Source: Streptomyces sp. HUAS YS2 (GTDB lineage: Bacteria; Actinomycetota; Actinomycetes; Streptomycetales; Streptomycetaceae). From it: a DNA stretch of 64,000 bases. The position numbers were made by a program, and so were the translations under genes. Below the pieces are notes generated by a model. It saw only the letters and a list, made by a program, of their open reading frames with translations, was not told where the DNA came from and did not search any database. The stretch covers positions 3,629,001 through 3,693,000 of the forward strand of contig NZ_CP137573.1 of NCBI RefSeq assembly GCF_033343995.1, read 5' to 3'. Below, piece by piece: positions 34,001 through 41,483 of this stretch (position 1 is the stretch's first letter; each line of letters starts with the position of its first letter).

Positions 34001-34768
34001 CTACGCGCCCAGCCGGCCGAACCGGCGCACCGCCAGCGGGAAGAACACGGCGAGCAGGGCGAGCGGCCACAGCACCGCCACCAGGGTCCAGCCCGGTTCG
34101 CCGCCCGGGTTGCCGAGCAGTTCCCGGACCGCCGTCGCCGTCGCCGACATCGGGTTCCACTCCACGACCGTGCCCAGCCAGCCCGGCATCGCCTCGGGCG
34201 TCGCGAACGCGTTGGACAGGAACCCGATCGGCCACACCAGGATCTGCACGGCCTGCACCAACTCCGCCCGCCCCGCGACCAGCGCCAGGAAGATCCCGAT
34301 CCACAGCATCGCGAAGCGCAGCAGGAGCAGCAGCCCCATCGCCCCGAGGAACGCCCCGGGGCCGCCGCTCGTCCGCCAGCCGATCGCGTACCCGACCCCG
34401 GTCATCAGCAGCAGCCCGACCGTCGACTGGAGCATGTCGGCGGCCGCCCGGCCGACGAGCACCGCGCCGTCGGCCATCGGCATGGCGCGGAAGCGGTCGA
34501 TCACGCCCTTCTCGAGGTCCCGGGTGACCGCCGTCATGGTGCCCTCCAGGCCGAACACCATGGTCAGCGTGAGCATCCCGGGCATCAGGAAGTCGACGTA
34601 CTCGCCCTGCACACCCCGGCCGCCGCCGACCAGGTAGCCGAACATCAGCAGCATCATCACCGGGAACACCAGGCCGACCAGCACCTGCACCGGCTGCCGC
34701 GACCAGTGCGTGAGCTCGCGCCGGGTCATCGTCCAGCAGTCGCTCACCGCGTACGCCGCCGCGCTCAT
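34001..34768 (-). CDS. ABC-2 type drug exporter permease (DrrB-like)
   Basis: A 255-residue membrane protein with six hydrophobic helices. LTHWSRQPVQVLVGLVFPVMMLLMFGYLVGGG, the EGTMTAVTRDLEKGVIDRFRAMPM segment and GFLSNAFATPEAMPGWL are typical of ABC2_membrane/DrrB permeases. Its ATG overlaps the ATPase gene stop as ATGA, so it is translationally coupled and forms the exporter with it. Controlled by the upstream PadR regulator by inference. It is convergent with gad (60-base gap). Confidence 0.93.
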   Translation of the reverse strand: MSAAAYAVSDCWTMTRRELTHWSRQPVQVLVGLVFPVMMLLMFGYLVGGGRGVQGEYVDFLMPGMLTLTMVFGLEGTMTAVTRDLEKGVIDRFRAMPMADGAVLVGRAAADMLQSTVGLLLMTGVGYAIGWRTSGGPGAFLGAMGLLLLLRFAMLWIGIFLALVAGRAELVQAVQILVWPIGFLSNAFATPEAMPGWLGTVVEWNPMSATATAVRELLGNPGGEPGWTLVAVLWPLALLAVFFPLAVRRFGRLGA

Positions 34769-35721
34769 GCGGCCACCTCCTCGCGCTCGTCCCGCTCTCC
34801 GGTCAGCCGCAGGAAGACCTCGTCGAGCGTCGGCCGCCGCAGCGCGATGTCCTCCGCCTCGATCCCGGCCGCCTCCAGGGCGCGTACGGTCTCGGCGAGC
34901 GAGGCCATCCGGTCGGTCACCGGTGCGCTGACCCGCCGCCGGTCCGGGTCCACCACCACGTCGCCGGGCGGGACCGGCAGCAGCCCGGCCGCCTCGGCGA
35001 GCCGCCGCGCGTCCCGTACGACCACGTCGATCCGGTCCTGCCCGGCCCGCGACTTCAGTTCGTCCGGCGTGCCGTCGGCGACCACCCGGCCGCGGTCCAC
35101 CACCGCGATCCGGTCGGCAAGTCGGTCGGCCTCCTCCAGGTACTGCGTGGTCAGCAGCACCGTCGTACCCCTGCCGACCAGGGAGCGGACCGAGTCCCAC
35201 ACCTCCGCGCGGCCGCGCGGGTCGAGCCCGGTGGTGGGCTCGTCCAGGAAGAGCACCTCCGGCTCGGTGATGAGCGAGGCCGCCAGGTCGAGCCGGCGCC
35301 GCATGCCGCCGCTGTACTGCCCGACCGCCTTGCGCCCGGTGTCCGAGAGCCCGAACCGCTCCAGGAGCTCGTCGGCCCGCTCCCCGGCGCGCCGCGCGCC
35401 CAGGTGGTACAGCCGGCCGAACATCTCCAGGTTCTGCCGGCCGCCCAGCTGCTCGTCCAGGGCCGCGTGCTGGCCGAGCAGGCCGATCCGCCGCCGCACC
35501 CGGTCCGCCTCGGTCCGTACGTCGCACCCGGCGACCCTCACCTCGCCCTCGTCGTGGCGCAGCAGGGTGGCCAGGATCCGCACCATGGTGGTCTTCCCCG
35601 CGCCGTTGGGCCCGAGGACCCCGTGGACCGTGCCGCGCCGCACGGCCAGGTCGAATCCGTCCAGGGCCGGCTGGTCCCCGTACCGCTTCCGCGCGCCCTC
35701 GACGACGATCGCGTCCGTCAT
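34765..35721 (-). CDS. ABC drug exporter ATPase (DrrA-like)
   Basis: A 318-residue ATPase. Walker A GPNGAGKT, Q loop (GLLGQHAALDEQLGGRQNLEMF, the DrrA-type sequence), signature YSGGMRRRLDLAASL, Walker B VLFLDEPTTGLDPRGR and the switch glutamine in place of histidine (TTQYLEEADRLADRI) are all seen. The C-terminal 80 residues contain the DrrA-type RRPTLDEVFLRLTG. The start ATG at 35721 follows GGGAGGTG. Two PadR-type operator sites lie just upstream. Confidence 0.95.
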   Translation of the reverse strand: MTDAIVVEGARKRYGDQPALDGFDLAVRRGTVHGVLGPNGAGKTTMVRILATLLRHDEGEVRVAGCDVRTEADRVRRRIGLLGQHAALDEQLGGRQNLEMFGRLYHLGARRAGERADELLERFGLSDTGRKAVGQYSGGMRRRLDLAASLITEPEVLFLDEPTTGLDPRGRAEVWDSVRSLVGRGTTVLLTTQYLEEADRLADRIAVVDRGRVVADGTPDELKSRAGQDRIDVVVRDARRLAEAAGLLPVPPGDVVVDPDRRRVSAPVTDRMASLAETVRALEAAGIEAEDIALRRPTLDEVFLRLTGERDEREEVAA

Positions 35722-35740
35722 CCGCACCTCCCGAAAACCC

Positions 35741-35800
35741 AGTAGTCAAACTTGACCACTGGGGAAGGTATAGCCCCGGATCTGATTGGTCAAACTTGAT
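35741..35800. promoter_or_regulatory. Two GTCAA-N2-TTGA(C/T) operator-like sites upstream of the ABC exporter
   Basis: Site 1 at 35741-35760 reads AGTAGTCAAACTTGACCACT, an 8+8 base dyad around GTCAAACTTGAC. Site 2 at 35789-35800 reads GTCAAACTTGAT. Both lie in the 101-base gap between the PadR gene's stop and the exporter start, and a third version sits at the PadR gene's own promoter (36490-36501). They are predicted to be PadR binding sites. Confidence 0.65.
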
Positions 35801-35822
35801 TAGCTGATTCGTCCGGGCGGGA

Positions 35823-36473
35823 TCAGCCGGCCTCGCCGGTCATCCCGTCCTTGGTCCGGTCCGTCGCGAAGGGGTTCTCCTGCCCCTCGGCGAGCACCCC
35901 GACGAACGGTTCGCCCTCGCCGGCGAACACGTAGGCCCCGCCCTCGATCCGCTCGATCAGCCCGAGCGTCCACTCCTTGCCGGCGTCGGCCGAGTGCACC
36001 CAGCAGTGCATGATCTCGCCGATGTGCCCGAGCTGCTGCGGCCCGCCCTCCGGGGTGTAGTACGTGGTGACCGCCTCGCGCCACTCGTCCAGCGCGCGCA
36101 CCCGCCGGCGCAGCAGCTCCACCACCTCCGCCCGCGGCAGGTCGACGATGAAGCCGAGGCCCGCCGAGAGGACGTCCATCTTCTGGTCGTAGGTCGTCAG
36201 CGCCTCGCGCAGCAGGGCGAAGTACTCCTCGGCCCCCTGCTCCGTGAGCTCGTACTCGACCCGCGGCGGGCCGCCGGCCGTGCTCGGCGCGATCTCGTAC
36301 GCGTGCAGCAGTCCCTGCTTCGCCATCTGCTTCAGCGCGTGATAGATCGAGCCGGGCTTGGCGTTGGACCACTCGTGCGCGCCCCAGTACTCCAGGTCGT
36401 TGCGGACCTGATAGCCGTGGGCGCGGCCGTGCTGCTTGACCGCGCCCAGGACCAGAAGCCGGATCGCCGACAT
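35823..36473 (-). CDS. PadR-family transcriptional regulator
   Basis: A 216-residue regulator. The N-terminal winged helix is IRLLVLGAVKQHGRAHGYQVRNDL, KPGSIYHALKQMAKQGLL and the wing RVEYELTEQGAEEYF. The C-terminal half (helical) is the Vir_act_alpha_C dimerisation region. The ATG at 36473 is chosen as the start of the conserved domain. It is encoded immediately upstream of the drug-type ABC exporter and shares a palindrome with its promoter, so it likely represses both until a drug binds. Confidence 0.92.
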   Translation of the reverse strand: MSAIRLLVLGAVKQHGRAHGYQVRNDLEYWGAHEWSNAKPGSIYHALKQMAKQGLLHAYEIAPSTAGGPPRVEYELTEQGAEEYFALLREALTTYDQKMDVLSAGLGFIVDLPRAEVVELLRRRVRALDEWREAVTTYYTPEGGPQQLGHIGEIMHCWVHSADAGKEWTLGLIERIEGGAYVFAGEGEPFVGVLAEGQENPFATDRTKDGMTGEAG

Positions 36474-36489
36474 GCTGCGTACCTCCCTA

Positions 36490-36501
36490 GTCAACGTTGA
36501 C
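36490..36501. promoter_or_regulatory. PadR-type operator at the padR promoter
   Basis: GTCAACGTTGAC is a perfect 12-base palindrome, extended to CT-A-GTCAACGTTGAC-C-AG at 36488-36504. It lies 17 bases upstream of the PadR start codon and matches the sites before the ABC exporter (35745-35756, 35789-35800), which suggests autoregulation. Confidence 0.65.
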
Positions 36502-36515
36502 CAGGGTAGGCGCGC

Positions 36516-37055
36516 TCACCCCTCGCGCTCCAGGTCGATCAGCTCGAACGAGTTCTTCCCGTCCAGGGACTCGCGGATGATGTCCGCGTGTCCGGCGTGC
36601 CGACCGATCTCCTGCACCAGGTGCAGCAGCATCCAGCGGATGCTGACCCGGCCGTCCTTCGGGAACCAGGGCGCGGGCGGCAGCGGGAAGGTGTCGTCCA
36701 GACTCGGCACCGACCGGACGAACTCCTCGGTCTCCTTCACCACGCCGTCCCAGAACGCCAGCGTCTCCGGGATCGTCTCGCCGTCCACGAGCCGGTGGGC
36801 GTCCGCCCAGGTCTCCTTGGTGCGCTGACGCTCGTTCGGCCGCTGCTGCGCCATCCGCAGCCAGCTGAGCTCGACCTCCGCCACGTGCTTGATCAGGCCG
36901 GACAGACTCAGCTCGCTCGCGCTGGGGTGGCTCGCCGCCTGCTCCTCGGTCAGGCCGAACGCCGCGCGGCGGACCGCCGCGCGCTGCGCCTCGACGAAGT
37001 TGAGGAACGCGCCGCGCTCGTCGCCGGGGGTCTCCGCGGGAACGAAGGTAACCAT
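36516..37055 (-). CDS. DinB-family protein (DUF664, mycothiol transferase-like)
   Basis: A 179-residue helical protein. LTEEQAASHPSASELSLSGLIKHVAEVELSWL supplies the first metal histidine (H in KHVAEVE), and the late LLHLVQEIGRHAGHADIIRESLDG supplies the H-x-x-x-H pair. This four-helix DinB fold includes mycothiol- and bacillithiol-dependent enzymes. The ATG at 37055 is used. An 11-base-arm palindrome lies 78 bases upstream. Physiological substrate unknown; a thiol-linked detoxification role is plausible. Confidence 0.9.
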   Translation of the reverse strand: MVTFVPAETPGDERGAFLNFVEAQRAAVRRAAFGLTEEQAASHPSASELSLSGLIKHVAEVELSWLRMAQQRPNERQRTKETWADAHRLVDGETIPETLAFWDGVVKETEEFVRSVPSLDDTFPLPPAPWFPKDGRVSIRWMLLHLVQEIGRHAGHADIIRESLDGKNSFELIDLEREG

Positions 37056-37132
37056 GCTGTCCGCCTTGGGGTGTTGGCCTGTGGTGTCCGGGAGGACCCT
37101 GCGCCCTCTCGACACCCCTCACGTTAGGGACC

Positions 37133-37157
37133 CTTGCGGACAGGTTCTGTCCGCAAG
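37133..37157. promoter_or_regulatory. Perfect 11-bp inverted repeat upstream of the DinB gene
   Basis: CTTGCGGACAG (37133-37143) and CTGTCCGCAAG (37147-37157) flank GTT. It lies 36 bases past the aldehyde dehydrogenase stop and 78 bases before the DinB start, both on the minus strand. It could be a terminator for the dehydrogenase (no T run) or the operator of a dimeric regulator of the DinB gene; I cannot decide. Confidence 0.55.
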
Positions 37158-37193
37158 AGCCTCTTCAGGAGATGATCGGAAAGATCAGAACGG

Positions 37194-38651
37194 TCAGAAC
37201 GGGAAGCGGCTGCGGCCGTGCTGCACCGAGATCCACTTCTGGGTGGTGAAGGCGTCGATCATCGAGTCGCCGTTGAGCCGGCCGACGCCCGAGTGCTTCT
37301 CGCCACCGAAGGGCACGATCGGCTCGTCGTGCACGGTGCCGTCGTTGATGTGGATCATTCCGGTGTGGATGCGCTTGGCGATCCGCACGCCGCGCTCGAC
37401 ATCACCCGTGTGGACGGCTCCGCTGAGGCCGTACGGGGTGTCGTTGGCGATCCGCACCGCCTCGTCCTCGCCGTCGAACGGCAGGATCAGCGCGACCGGA
37501 CCGAAGATCTCCTGGGTCAGGACGGGCGCATCGGCCGCGATCCCGGTCAGAACGGTCGGGGAGACCACGTTGCCCTCGGCGGAGCCGTGCAGCAGCGCCG
37601 TCGCGCCGTCGGCGACGGTCTGCTCGACGAGCGCGGTGACCGCCTCGGCCTGCTGCCCGTTGATGAGCGGGCCGATGTGGGTCGCCGGGTCGGTCGGGTC
37701 GCCCACCCGCAGCGTCCTGACCTTGGCGACGAACTTCTCGGTGAACTCCGCCTCCAGCGACCGGTCCACCAGGATCCGGTTGGCCGCCATGCAGACCTGG
37801 CCCTGGTGCACGAAACGGCTGAACACCGCCGCGTCGACGGCGTAGTCCACGTCGGCGTCGTCCAGCACGATCAGGGCGCTGTTGCCGCCGAGTTCGAGGA
37901 CCGCGTGCTTGAACCGGGCCGCGCAGACGGTGGCCACGTGCCGGCCGACCTTGTCGGAGCCGGTGAAGGAGATGACCTTCGGGACCGGGTGCTCCAGGAG
38001 CGCGTCGCCGATCTCTGCGATGTCGGTGACCACCACGTTGAGCAGGCCCGGCGGCAGGCCCGCGTCCTCCAGCACCTTGGCGACCAGCGTGCCGCCGCAG
38101 ATCGGCGTGTTCTGGTGCGGCTTGAGGACGACCGCGTTGCCGAGCGCGAGGGCAGGCGCGACCGACTTGATCGACAGCAGGAAGGGGAAGTTGAACGGGC
38201 TGATCACACCGACCACGCCGACCGGCACCCGGTAGACGCGGTTCTCCTTGCCGTCCACCGGCGAAGGCAGGATCCGGCCCTCGGGGCGCAGCGCCAGCTG
38301 GATCGCCTCGCGCAGGAACTCCTTCGCCAGGTGCAGCTCGAAGGCCGCCTTCAGGCGCGTGCCGCCGAGCTCCGCGACGATCGTCTCGGCGATCTGCTCC
38401 TCGCGCTCCTCGACGATCCGCAGCGCCCGCTCGAAGACCAGCCGCCGGGTGTACGGGTTGGTCTCCGCCCACGCGGTCTGGGCACGCTCGGCGGCCCGGT
38501 AGGCGCGGTCGACCTCGTCGGCCGTGGCCACGGTGATCGCCGCGAGCTTCTCCCCGGTGTAGGGGTCGAAGTCGATGATGTCCCACGAGCCGCTGCCGGG
38601 CTTCCATTCGCCGTCTATGTACTGGTGTGCCAGCTCGGTGAAGTAGGACAT
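37194..38651 (-). CDS. NAD(P)-dependent aldehyde dehydrogenase (benzaldehyde/vanillin dehydrogenase-like)
   Basis: A 485-residue ALDH. The active site is C287 (VHQGQVCMAANRILV) with the general base E253 (VLELGGNSALIV). The cofactor loop is FTGSDKVGRH, and PFNFPFLLSIKSVAPALALGN binds NAD(P). The C-terminal PFGGEKHSGVGRLNG is the oligomerisation/substrate region typical of aromatic aldehyde dehydrogenases. It likely oxidises an aromatic aldehyde to the acid; substrate is inferred from family resemblance. The ATG at 38651 is used; the upstream region contains TGACGTCA repeats. Confidence 0.9.
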   Translation of the reverse strand: MSYFTELAHQYIDGEWKPGSGSWDIIDFDPYTGEKLAAITVATADEVDRAYRAAERAQTAWAETNPYTRRLVFERALRIVEEREEQIAETIVAELGGTRLKAAFELHLAKEFLREAIQLALRPEGRILPSPVDGKENRVYRVPVGVVGVISPFNFPFLLSIKSVAPALALGNAVVLKPHQNTPICGGTLVAKVLEDAGLPPGLLNVVVTDIAEIGDALLEHPVPKVISFTGSDKVGRHVATVCAARFKHAVLELGGNSALIVLDDADVDYAVDAAVFSRFVHQGQVCMAANRILVDRSLEAEFTEKFVAKVRTLRVGDPTDPATHIGPLINGQQAEAVTALVEQTVADGATALLHGSAEGNVVSPTVLTGIAADAPVLTQEIFGPVALILPFDGEDEAVRIANDTPYGLSGAVHTGDVERGVRIAKRIHTGMIHINDGTVHDEPIVPFGGEKHSGVGRLNGDSMIDAFTTQKWISVQHGRSRFPF

Positions 38652-38727
38652 ACGACGAGACCCCCCGACCGCGGTGGCGGACATCGGAAACGTGACTGCA
38701 CTGACGTCACGTCATCGTACTTATGTC

Positions 38728-39600
38728 TCAGGAGAGTTGAAGGAGTCCTCGAAGAAGATCGCGGCTTCCTTCGGGATCGGGGCTGTCTCCCTGGAGCCGC
38801 TCCATCACCCGGGCGTACTGCGCGACCTCCTCGCGCTTGTCGAGGTACAGGGCGCTGGTCAGCTGTTCCAGGTAGACGATGTCCGACAGGTCCGACTCGG
38901 GGAAGCTCAGCATCGTGAAGGCGCCGCTCTCGCCGGCGTGGCCGCCGAAGCTGAACGGCATCACCTGGAGCGTGACGTTGGGGTGCTCGGAGATCTCGAT
39001 GAGGTGCCGCAACTGGCCCTGCATGACCGTCCGGTCGCCGTACGGGCGGCGCAGCGCCGCCTCGTCGAGCACCGCGTGGAAGTGCGGCGCGTTCTCGGAG
39101 ACGAGCACCTTCTGCCGCTCCAGGCGGAGCGCGACCCGGCGGTCGATCTCGGCACGCGGGGCGTCGGGCATGCCGCGCGAGACCACCGCGTGGGCGTAGG
39201 CCTCGGTCTGCAACAGGCCGTGCACGAACTGGACTTCGTAGATGCGGATGAGCGAGGCCGCACCCTCCAGGCCGATGTACGTCTGGAACCAGCCGGGCAG
39301 CACGTCGCCGAAGCTGTGCCACCACCCCGCCACGTTGGCCTCACGGGCGAGCCCGAGCAGCGAGCCGCGCTCCATGTCGTCGCTGACGCCGTACAGGGTG
39401 AGGAGGTCCTCGACGTCCCTGGCCTTGAAACTCACCCTTCCCAACTCCATACGACTGATCTTCGACTCGGATGCACGGATCGAGTAGCCGGCCGCCTCGC
39501 GCGTGATGCCACGCGACTCCCTCAGCCGCCTGAGCTGTGAGCCCAGCAGAATGCGTCGCACGACACTCCCGCTCGTCCCGCCGGTTTCGCCTGCGGTCAC
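38728..39600 (-). CDS. XRE-family helix-turn-helix regulator with DUF5753 domain (WhiJ-like)
   Basis: A 290-residue protein. The GTG at 39600 follows GGGGAGGCCGGAGCC, which decides the start. The XRE helix-turn-helix is at about residues 18-70 (LRRLRESRGITREAAGYSIRASESKISRMELG). The rest is the DUF5753 effector domain, with FVHGLLQTEAYAHAV, RRVALRLERQKVL, and LEQLTSALYLDKREEVAQY. Proteins of this type in Streptomyces (WhiJ, AbaA cluster) work with a small DUF397 protein and sometimes an RsbW-like ATPase, both encoded next door. It probably controls development or secondary metabolism. Confidence 0.9.
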   Translation of the reverse strand: MTAGETGGTSGSVVRRILLGSQLRRLRESRGITREAAGYSIRASESKISRMELGRVSFKARDVEDLLTLYGVSDDMERGSLLGLAREANVAGWWHSFGDVLPGWFQTYIGLEGAASLIRIYEVQFVHGLLQTEAYAHAVVSRGMPDAPRAEIDRRVALRLERQKVLVSENAPHFHAVLDEAALRRPYGDRTVMQGQLRHLIEISEHPNVTLQVMPFSFGGHAGESGAFTMLSFPESDLSDIVYLEQLTSALYLDKREEVAQYARVMERLQGDSPDPEGSRDLLRGLLQLS

Positions 39601-39914
39601 GGCTCCGGCCTCCCCTTCGCGTCGGTTGGTGTTCTCGGACGGGAGCACCCCCGAACTCTCCGAGCCCCGGATTCTGCCACCAAAACGCTTCAGCCCGTAC
39701 ACATTCGATTACGGAAAGAGGGCCTCTTCGGCCGCAGCGTGAAAGTGGTCGGCAGAAGATATGCACAACAAACGGCACGGGGACGGACAGGTCCGGCGCG
39801 TGCACGTGCATCTGCCCTTGCATCCGATGGTCGCATTCGGAACCATGGACCCCGCGCACCTGCGTGCTCGTTCGTGTTGTAGCACCACAGCCGCGAATCC
39901 CGGGAGTGCCTCGC
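39601..39914. other. 314-base divergent promoter region between XRE regulator and ATPase
   Basis: No credible gene is found here. The part near the XRE start is ordinary GC-rich sequence. An A/T-richer patch (about 39691-39780, with ATTCGATTACGGAAAG and ATATGCACAACAAACG) probably holds the promoters. The 26-base element at 39798-39823 described separately lies in its right part. Confidence 0.5.
39798..39823 (+). promoter_or_regulatory. 26-base element, copy 1, upstream of the RsbW-like ATPase
   Basis: It begins GCGTGCACGTGCATCTGC and ends TTGCAT. The same 26 bases occur, with only two differences, in reverse orientation at 40836-40861 before the DUF397 gene. In both places it points toward the downstream gene and ends in a TGCAT that can act as or overlap a -35 region. 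It contains the palindrome TGCACGTGCA (39801-39810). It is predicted to be the binding site of the XRE regulator. Confidence 0.6.
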
Positions 39915-40412
39915 ATGGGGACGAATGGATCGACCATGCTCGAGCCGTTACGGCAGGGGCTTCCGCCGATCGATCCCGCGGCCGTCTCCAGCTCCGCCTC
40001 CTGCGCCCTGCCGCCCCGCTACGAAGCGGTCCGCGGCGCCAGGAAGTTCACGCAGTCGACGCTCACCCAGTGGGATCTCCACGAACGCTTCGACGACGTC
40101 GCCCTGGTCGTCTCCGAACTCGTCACGAACGCGCTGCGGCACGCACTCCCGGCCGACGCCCCGCACGAGGACGGCCAGGCCCCGTCGGTCCGCCTGCACC
40201 TGATGCGCTGGACGAGCCGGCTGGTCTGCGCCGTCCGCGACCCCAGCCAGGAGAGCCCGGAGGCCCGCCAGGGCGACGAGGACTTCGCCGCCGAATCGGG
40301 GCGCGGGCTGTTCCTGGTCGACTCGTTCAGCGACGGCTGGGGCTGGCACCCGCTGGCCGGGACGCTCCAGGGCAAGGTGGTCTGGGCGCTGTTCCGGATC
40401 GGCCCGGAGTAG
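39915..40412 (+). CDS. RsbW-like ATP-binding regulatory protein (HATPase_c_2)
   Basis: A 165-residue protein from the ATG at 39915 (ATG 39936 also possible). The GHKL ATP-binding pattern is visible: the N box VVSELVTNALRHALP, a G1-like VRDPSQESP and the G2 box ESGRGLFLVDSFSDGWGW. Such stand-alone kinase-like domains act as anti-sigma factors or partners of XRE/DUF397 pairs in Streptomyces. It lies between the XRE regulator (divergent) and the DUF397 gene (convergent). It is followed by a 14-base-pair hairpin. Confidence 0.9.
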   Translation: MGTNGSTMLEPLRQGLPPIDPAAVSSSASCALPPRYEAVRGARKFTQSTLTQWDLHERFDDVALVVSELVTNALRHALPADAPHEDGQAPSVRLHLMRWTSRLVCAVRDPSQESPEARQGDEDFAAESGRGLFLVDSFSDGWGWHPLAGTLQGKVVWALFRIGPE

Positions 40413-40435
40413 CCGGCCCGCGGTACGCGTACGAG

Positions 40436-40470
40436 GAGGGCCCCGGCGACTTCGGATCGCCGGGGCCCTC
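40436..40470. terminator. Hairpin after the ATPase gene
   Basis: GAGGGCCCCGGCGA (40436-40449) and TCGCCGGGGCCCTC (40457-40470) are exact complements around a 7-base loop. It sits 23 bases after the ATPase stop and 55 bases beyond the convergent DUF397 stop, so it may terminate both transcripts. There is no T run. Confidence 0.7.
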
Positions 40471-40498
40471 CACGCACACGCACCGCTCGTACGGCGGA

Positions 40499-40541
40499 AT
40501 CACACCAGGTGGTCGCACGTCGGGATCACACCAGGTGGTCG
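40499..40541. repeat. 17-base direct repeat duplicating the DUF397 gene's tail
   Basis: ATCACACCAGGTGGTCG occurs at 40499-40515 and 40525-40541, 26 bases apart. The second copy encodes the last codons and stop of the DUF397 protein (DHLV*). The first lies just past its stop, so the gene end appears to have been duplicated. Confidence 0.7.
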
Positions 40542-40768
40542 AACTCCCCGTCCTTCACGCCCAGCAGCATCGCCTCGATCTCGGCCCGCGTGTAGACCAG
40601 CGCGGGCCCGTCGGGGTGGCGCGAATTGCGCACGGCGACATTCCCGCCCGGCAACTTCGCGAACTCCACGCAGGATCCCTGCGAGTTGCTGTGCCTGCTC
40701 TTCTGCCAGACGACACCCCGCAGCTCCGTTGCCGCCATGCCGTTGTACGCGTGGTGCGCGTGATGCAC
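40526..40768 (-). CDS. DUF397 protein
   Basis: An 80-residue protein. The GTG at 40768 has GGGGAG 7 bases upstream and is preferred over the internal ATG at 40738; this gives an unusual N-terminus VHHAHHAYNG rich in histidine. The DUF397 core reads VVWQKSRHSNSQGSCVEFAKL, VAVRNSRHPDGPALVYTRAEIEAML. Members are small partners of DUF5753-XRE regulators in Streptomyces (WhiJ, AbaA systems). Its promoter carries copy 2 of the 26-base element and a TATGAT -10. Confidence 0.92.
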   Translation of the reverse strand: MHHAHHAYNGMAATELRGVVWQKSRHSNSQGSCVEFAKLPGGNVAVRNSRHPDGPALVYTRAEIEAMLLGVKDGEFDHLV

Positions 40769-40812
40769 TGGTAGCTCCCCGAGACGGTTGGTGCAGATGT
40801 CAACTGTCTCGG

Positions 40813-40861
40813 ATCATAGCTGTGTTCATATGCCAATGCATGAGCAGATGCACGTGCACGC
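40813..40861 (-). promoter_or_regulatory. DUF397 promoter: 26-base element, copy 2, and -10 TATGAT
   Basis: On the minus strand the element runs 40861-40836 (GCGTGCACGTGCATCTGC ... TGCAT), 24 of 26 bases identical to copy 1 at 39798-39823. Its end overlaps a TGCATT -35 candidate (40840-40835), 16 bases from a good -10 TATGAT (40818-40813). The start codon is 45 bases further on. The overlap suggests direct control of this promoter by a factor bound at the element. Confidence 0.65.
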
Positions 40862-40981
40862 GGGGTGGCGTATCGACTACGCCACCGAGCGTACGGGGCA
40901 GGCGGGGAGAGCGCGTGAAGGTGCCCCGGAGGTCCCCCGAAGGTCCCCACGCCGTCGGCTACTCCTTGGTAGCTTGGCGCG

Positions 40982-41473
40982 ATGTTCTCGACGCAGCGAA
41001 GCTCCGCCGCCGTGGTGGGCGTGGCCGCCGCGGCACTCGTCCTGACGGCATGCAGTGGGGGCGGGAAGCCCGCCGCGGACCGGTCGGGCGACCCCGAGCC
41101 GTCGGCCGGGCGGACGTCCGCGCCGTCGTCGCGCGCCACCGCCTCCCCGGTGCCTTCCGCGCCTACCGGCCCGGAGGGGTCCTGGGCGGGGATCACCGAC
41201 GGGAAGCCCGTCGGGCTGTCCATCGGCAGGAGCCACGCGGTCGTCATCGCGGCCGGGCAGGTCTGCCAGGGCAAGCTGACGGACGCCGTCACTCTGCGCC
41301 TGACCTGCACCGACGGGGCGAACCAGCGGACCGAGGGGACCATCGAGTCGAACGACGGGAAGAAGCTCGTCGTCGCCTGGAAGAGCGGCACGAAGGACAC
41401 GCTGACGGAGGCGGATCCGGCGCCGTCGGGGGCCGCCTCCGCATCGGCTTCGGACGCGATCGAGCTCCCCTAG
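40982..41473 (+). CDS. Secreted lipoprotein of unknown function
   Basis: A 163-residue protein with a lipoprotein signal: MFSTQRSSAAVVG, a hydrophobic core, and lipobox LTAC with C24. A Ser/Pro/Ala/Thr-rich linker (about 28-65) follows, then a small domain of about 80 residues (GSWAGITDGKPVGLSIGRSHAVV ... CQGKL ... LTCTDG) with two cysteines that could form a disulphide. It ends in an Ala/Ser-rich tail. It starts 121 bases from copy 2 of the 26-base element, which might influence it. No family recognised. Confidence 0.8.
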   Translation: MFSTQRSSAAVVGVAAAALVLTACSGGGKPAADRSGDPEPSAGRTSAPSSRATASPVPSAPTGPEGSWAGITDGKPVGLSIGRSHAVVIAAGQVCQGKLTDAVTLRLTCTDGANQRTEGTIESNDGKKLVVAWKSGTKDTLTEADPAPSGAASASASDAIELP

Positions 41474-41483
41474 CCGGCCGCTC

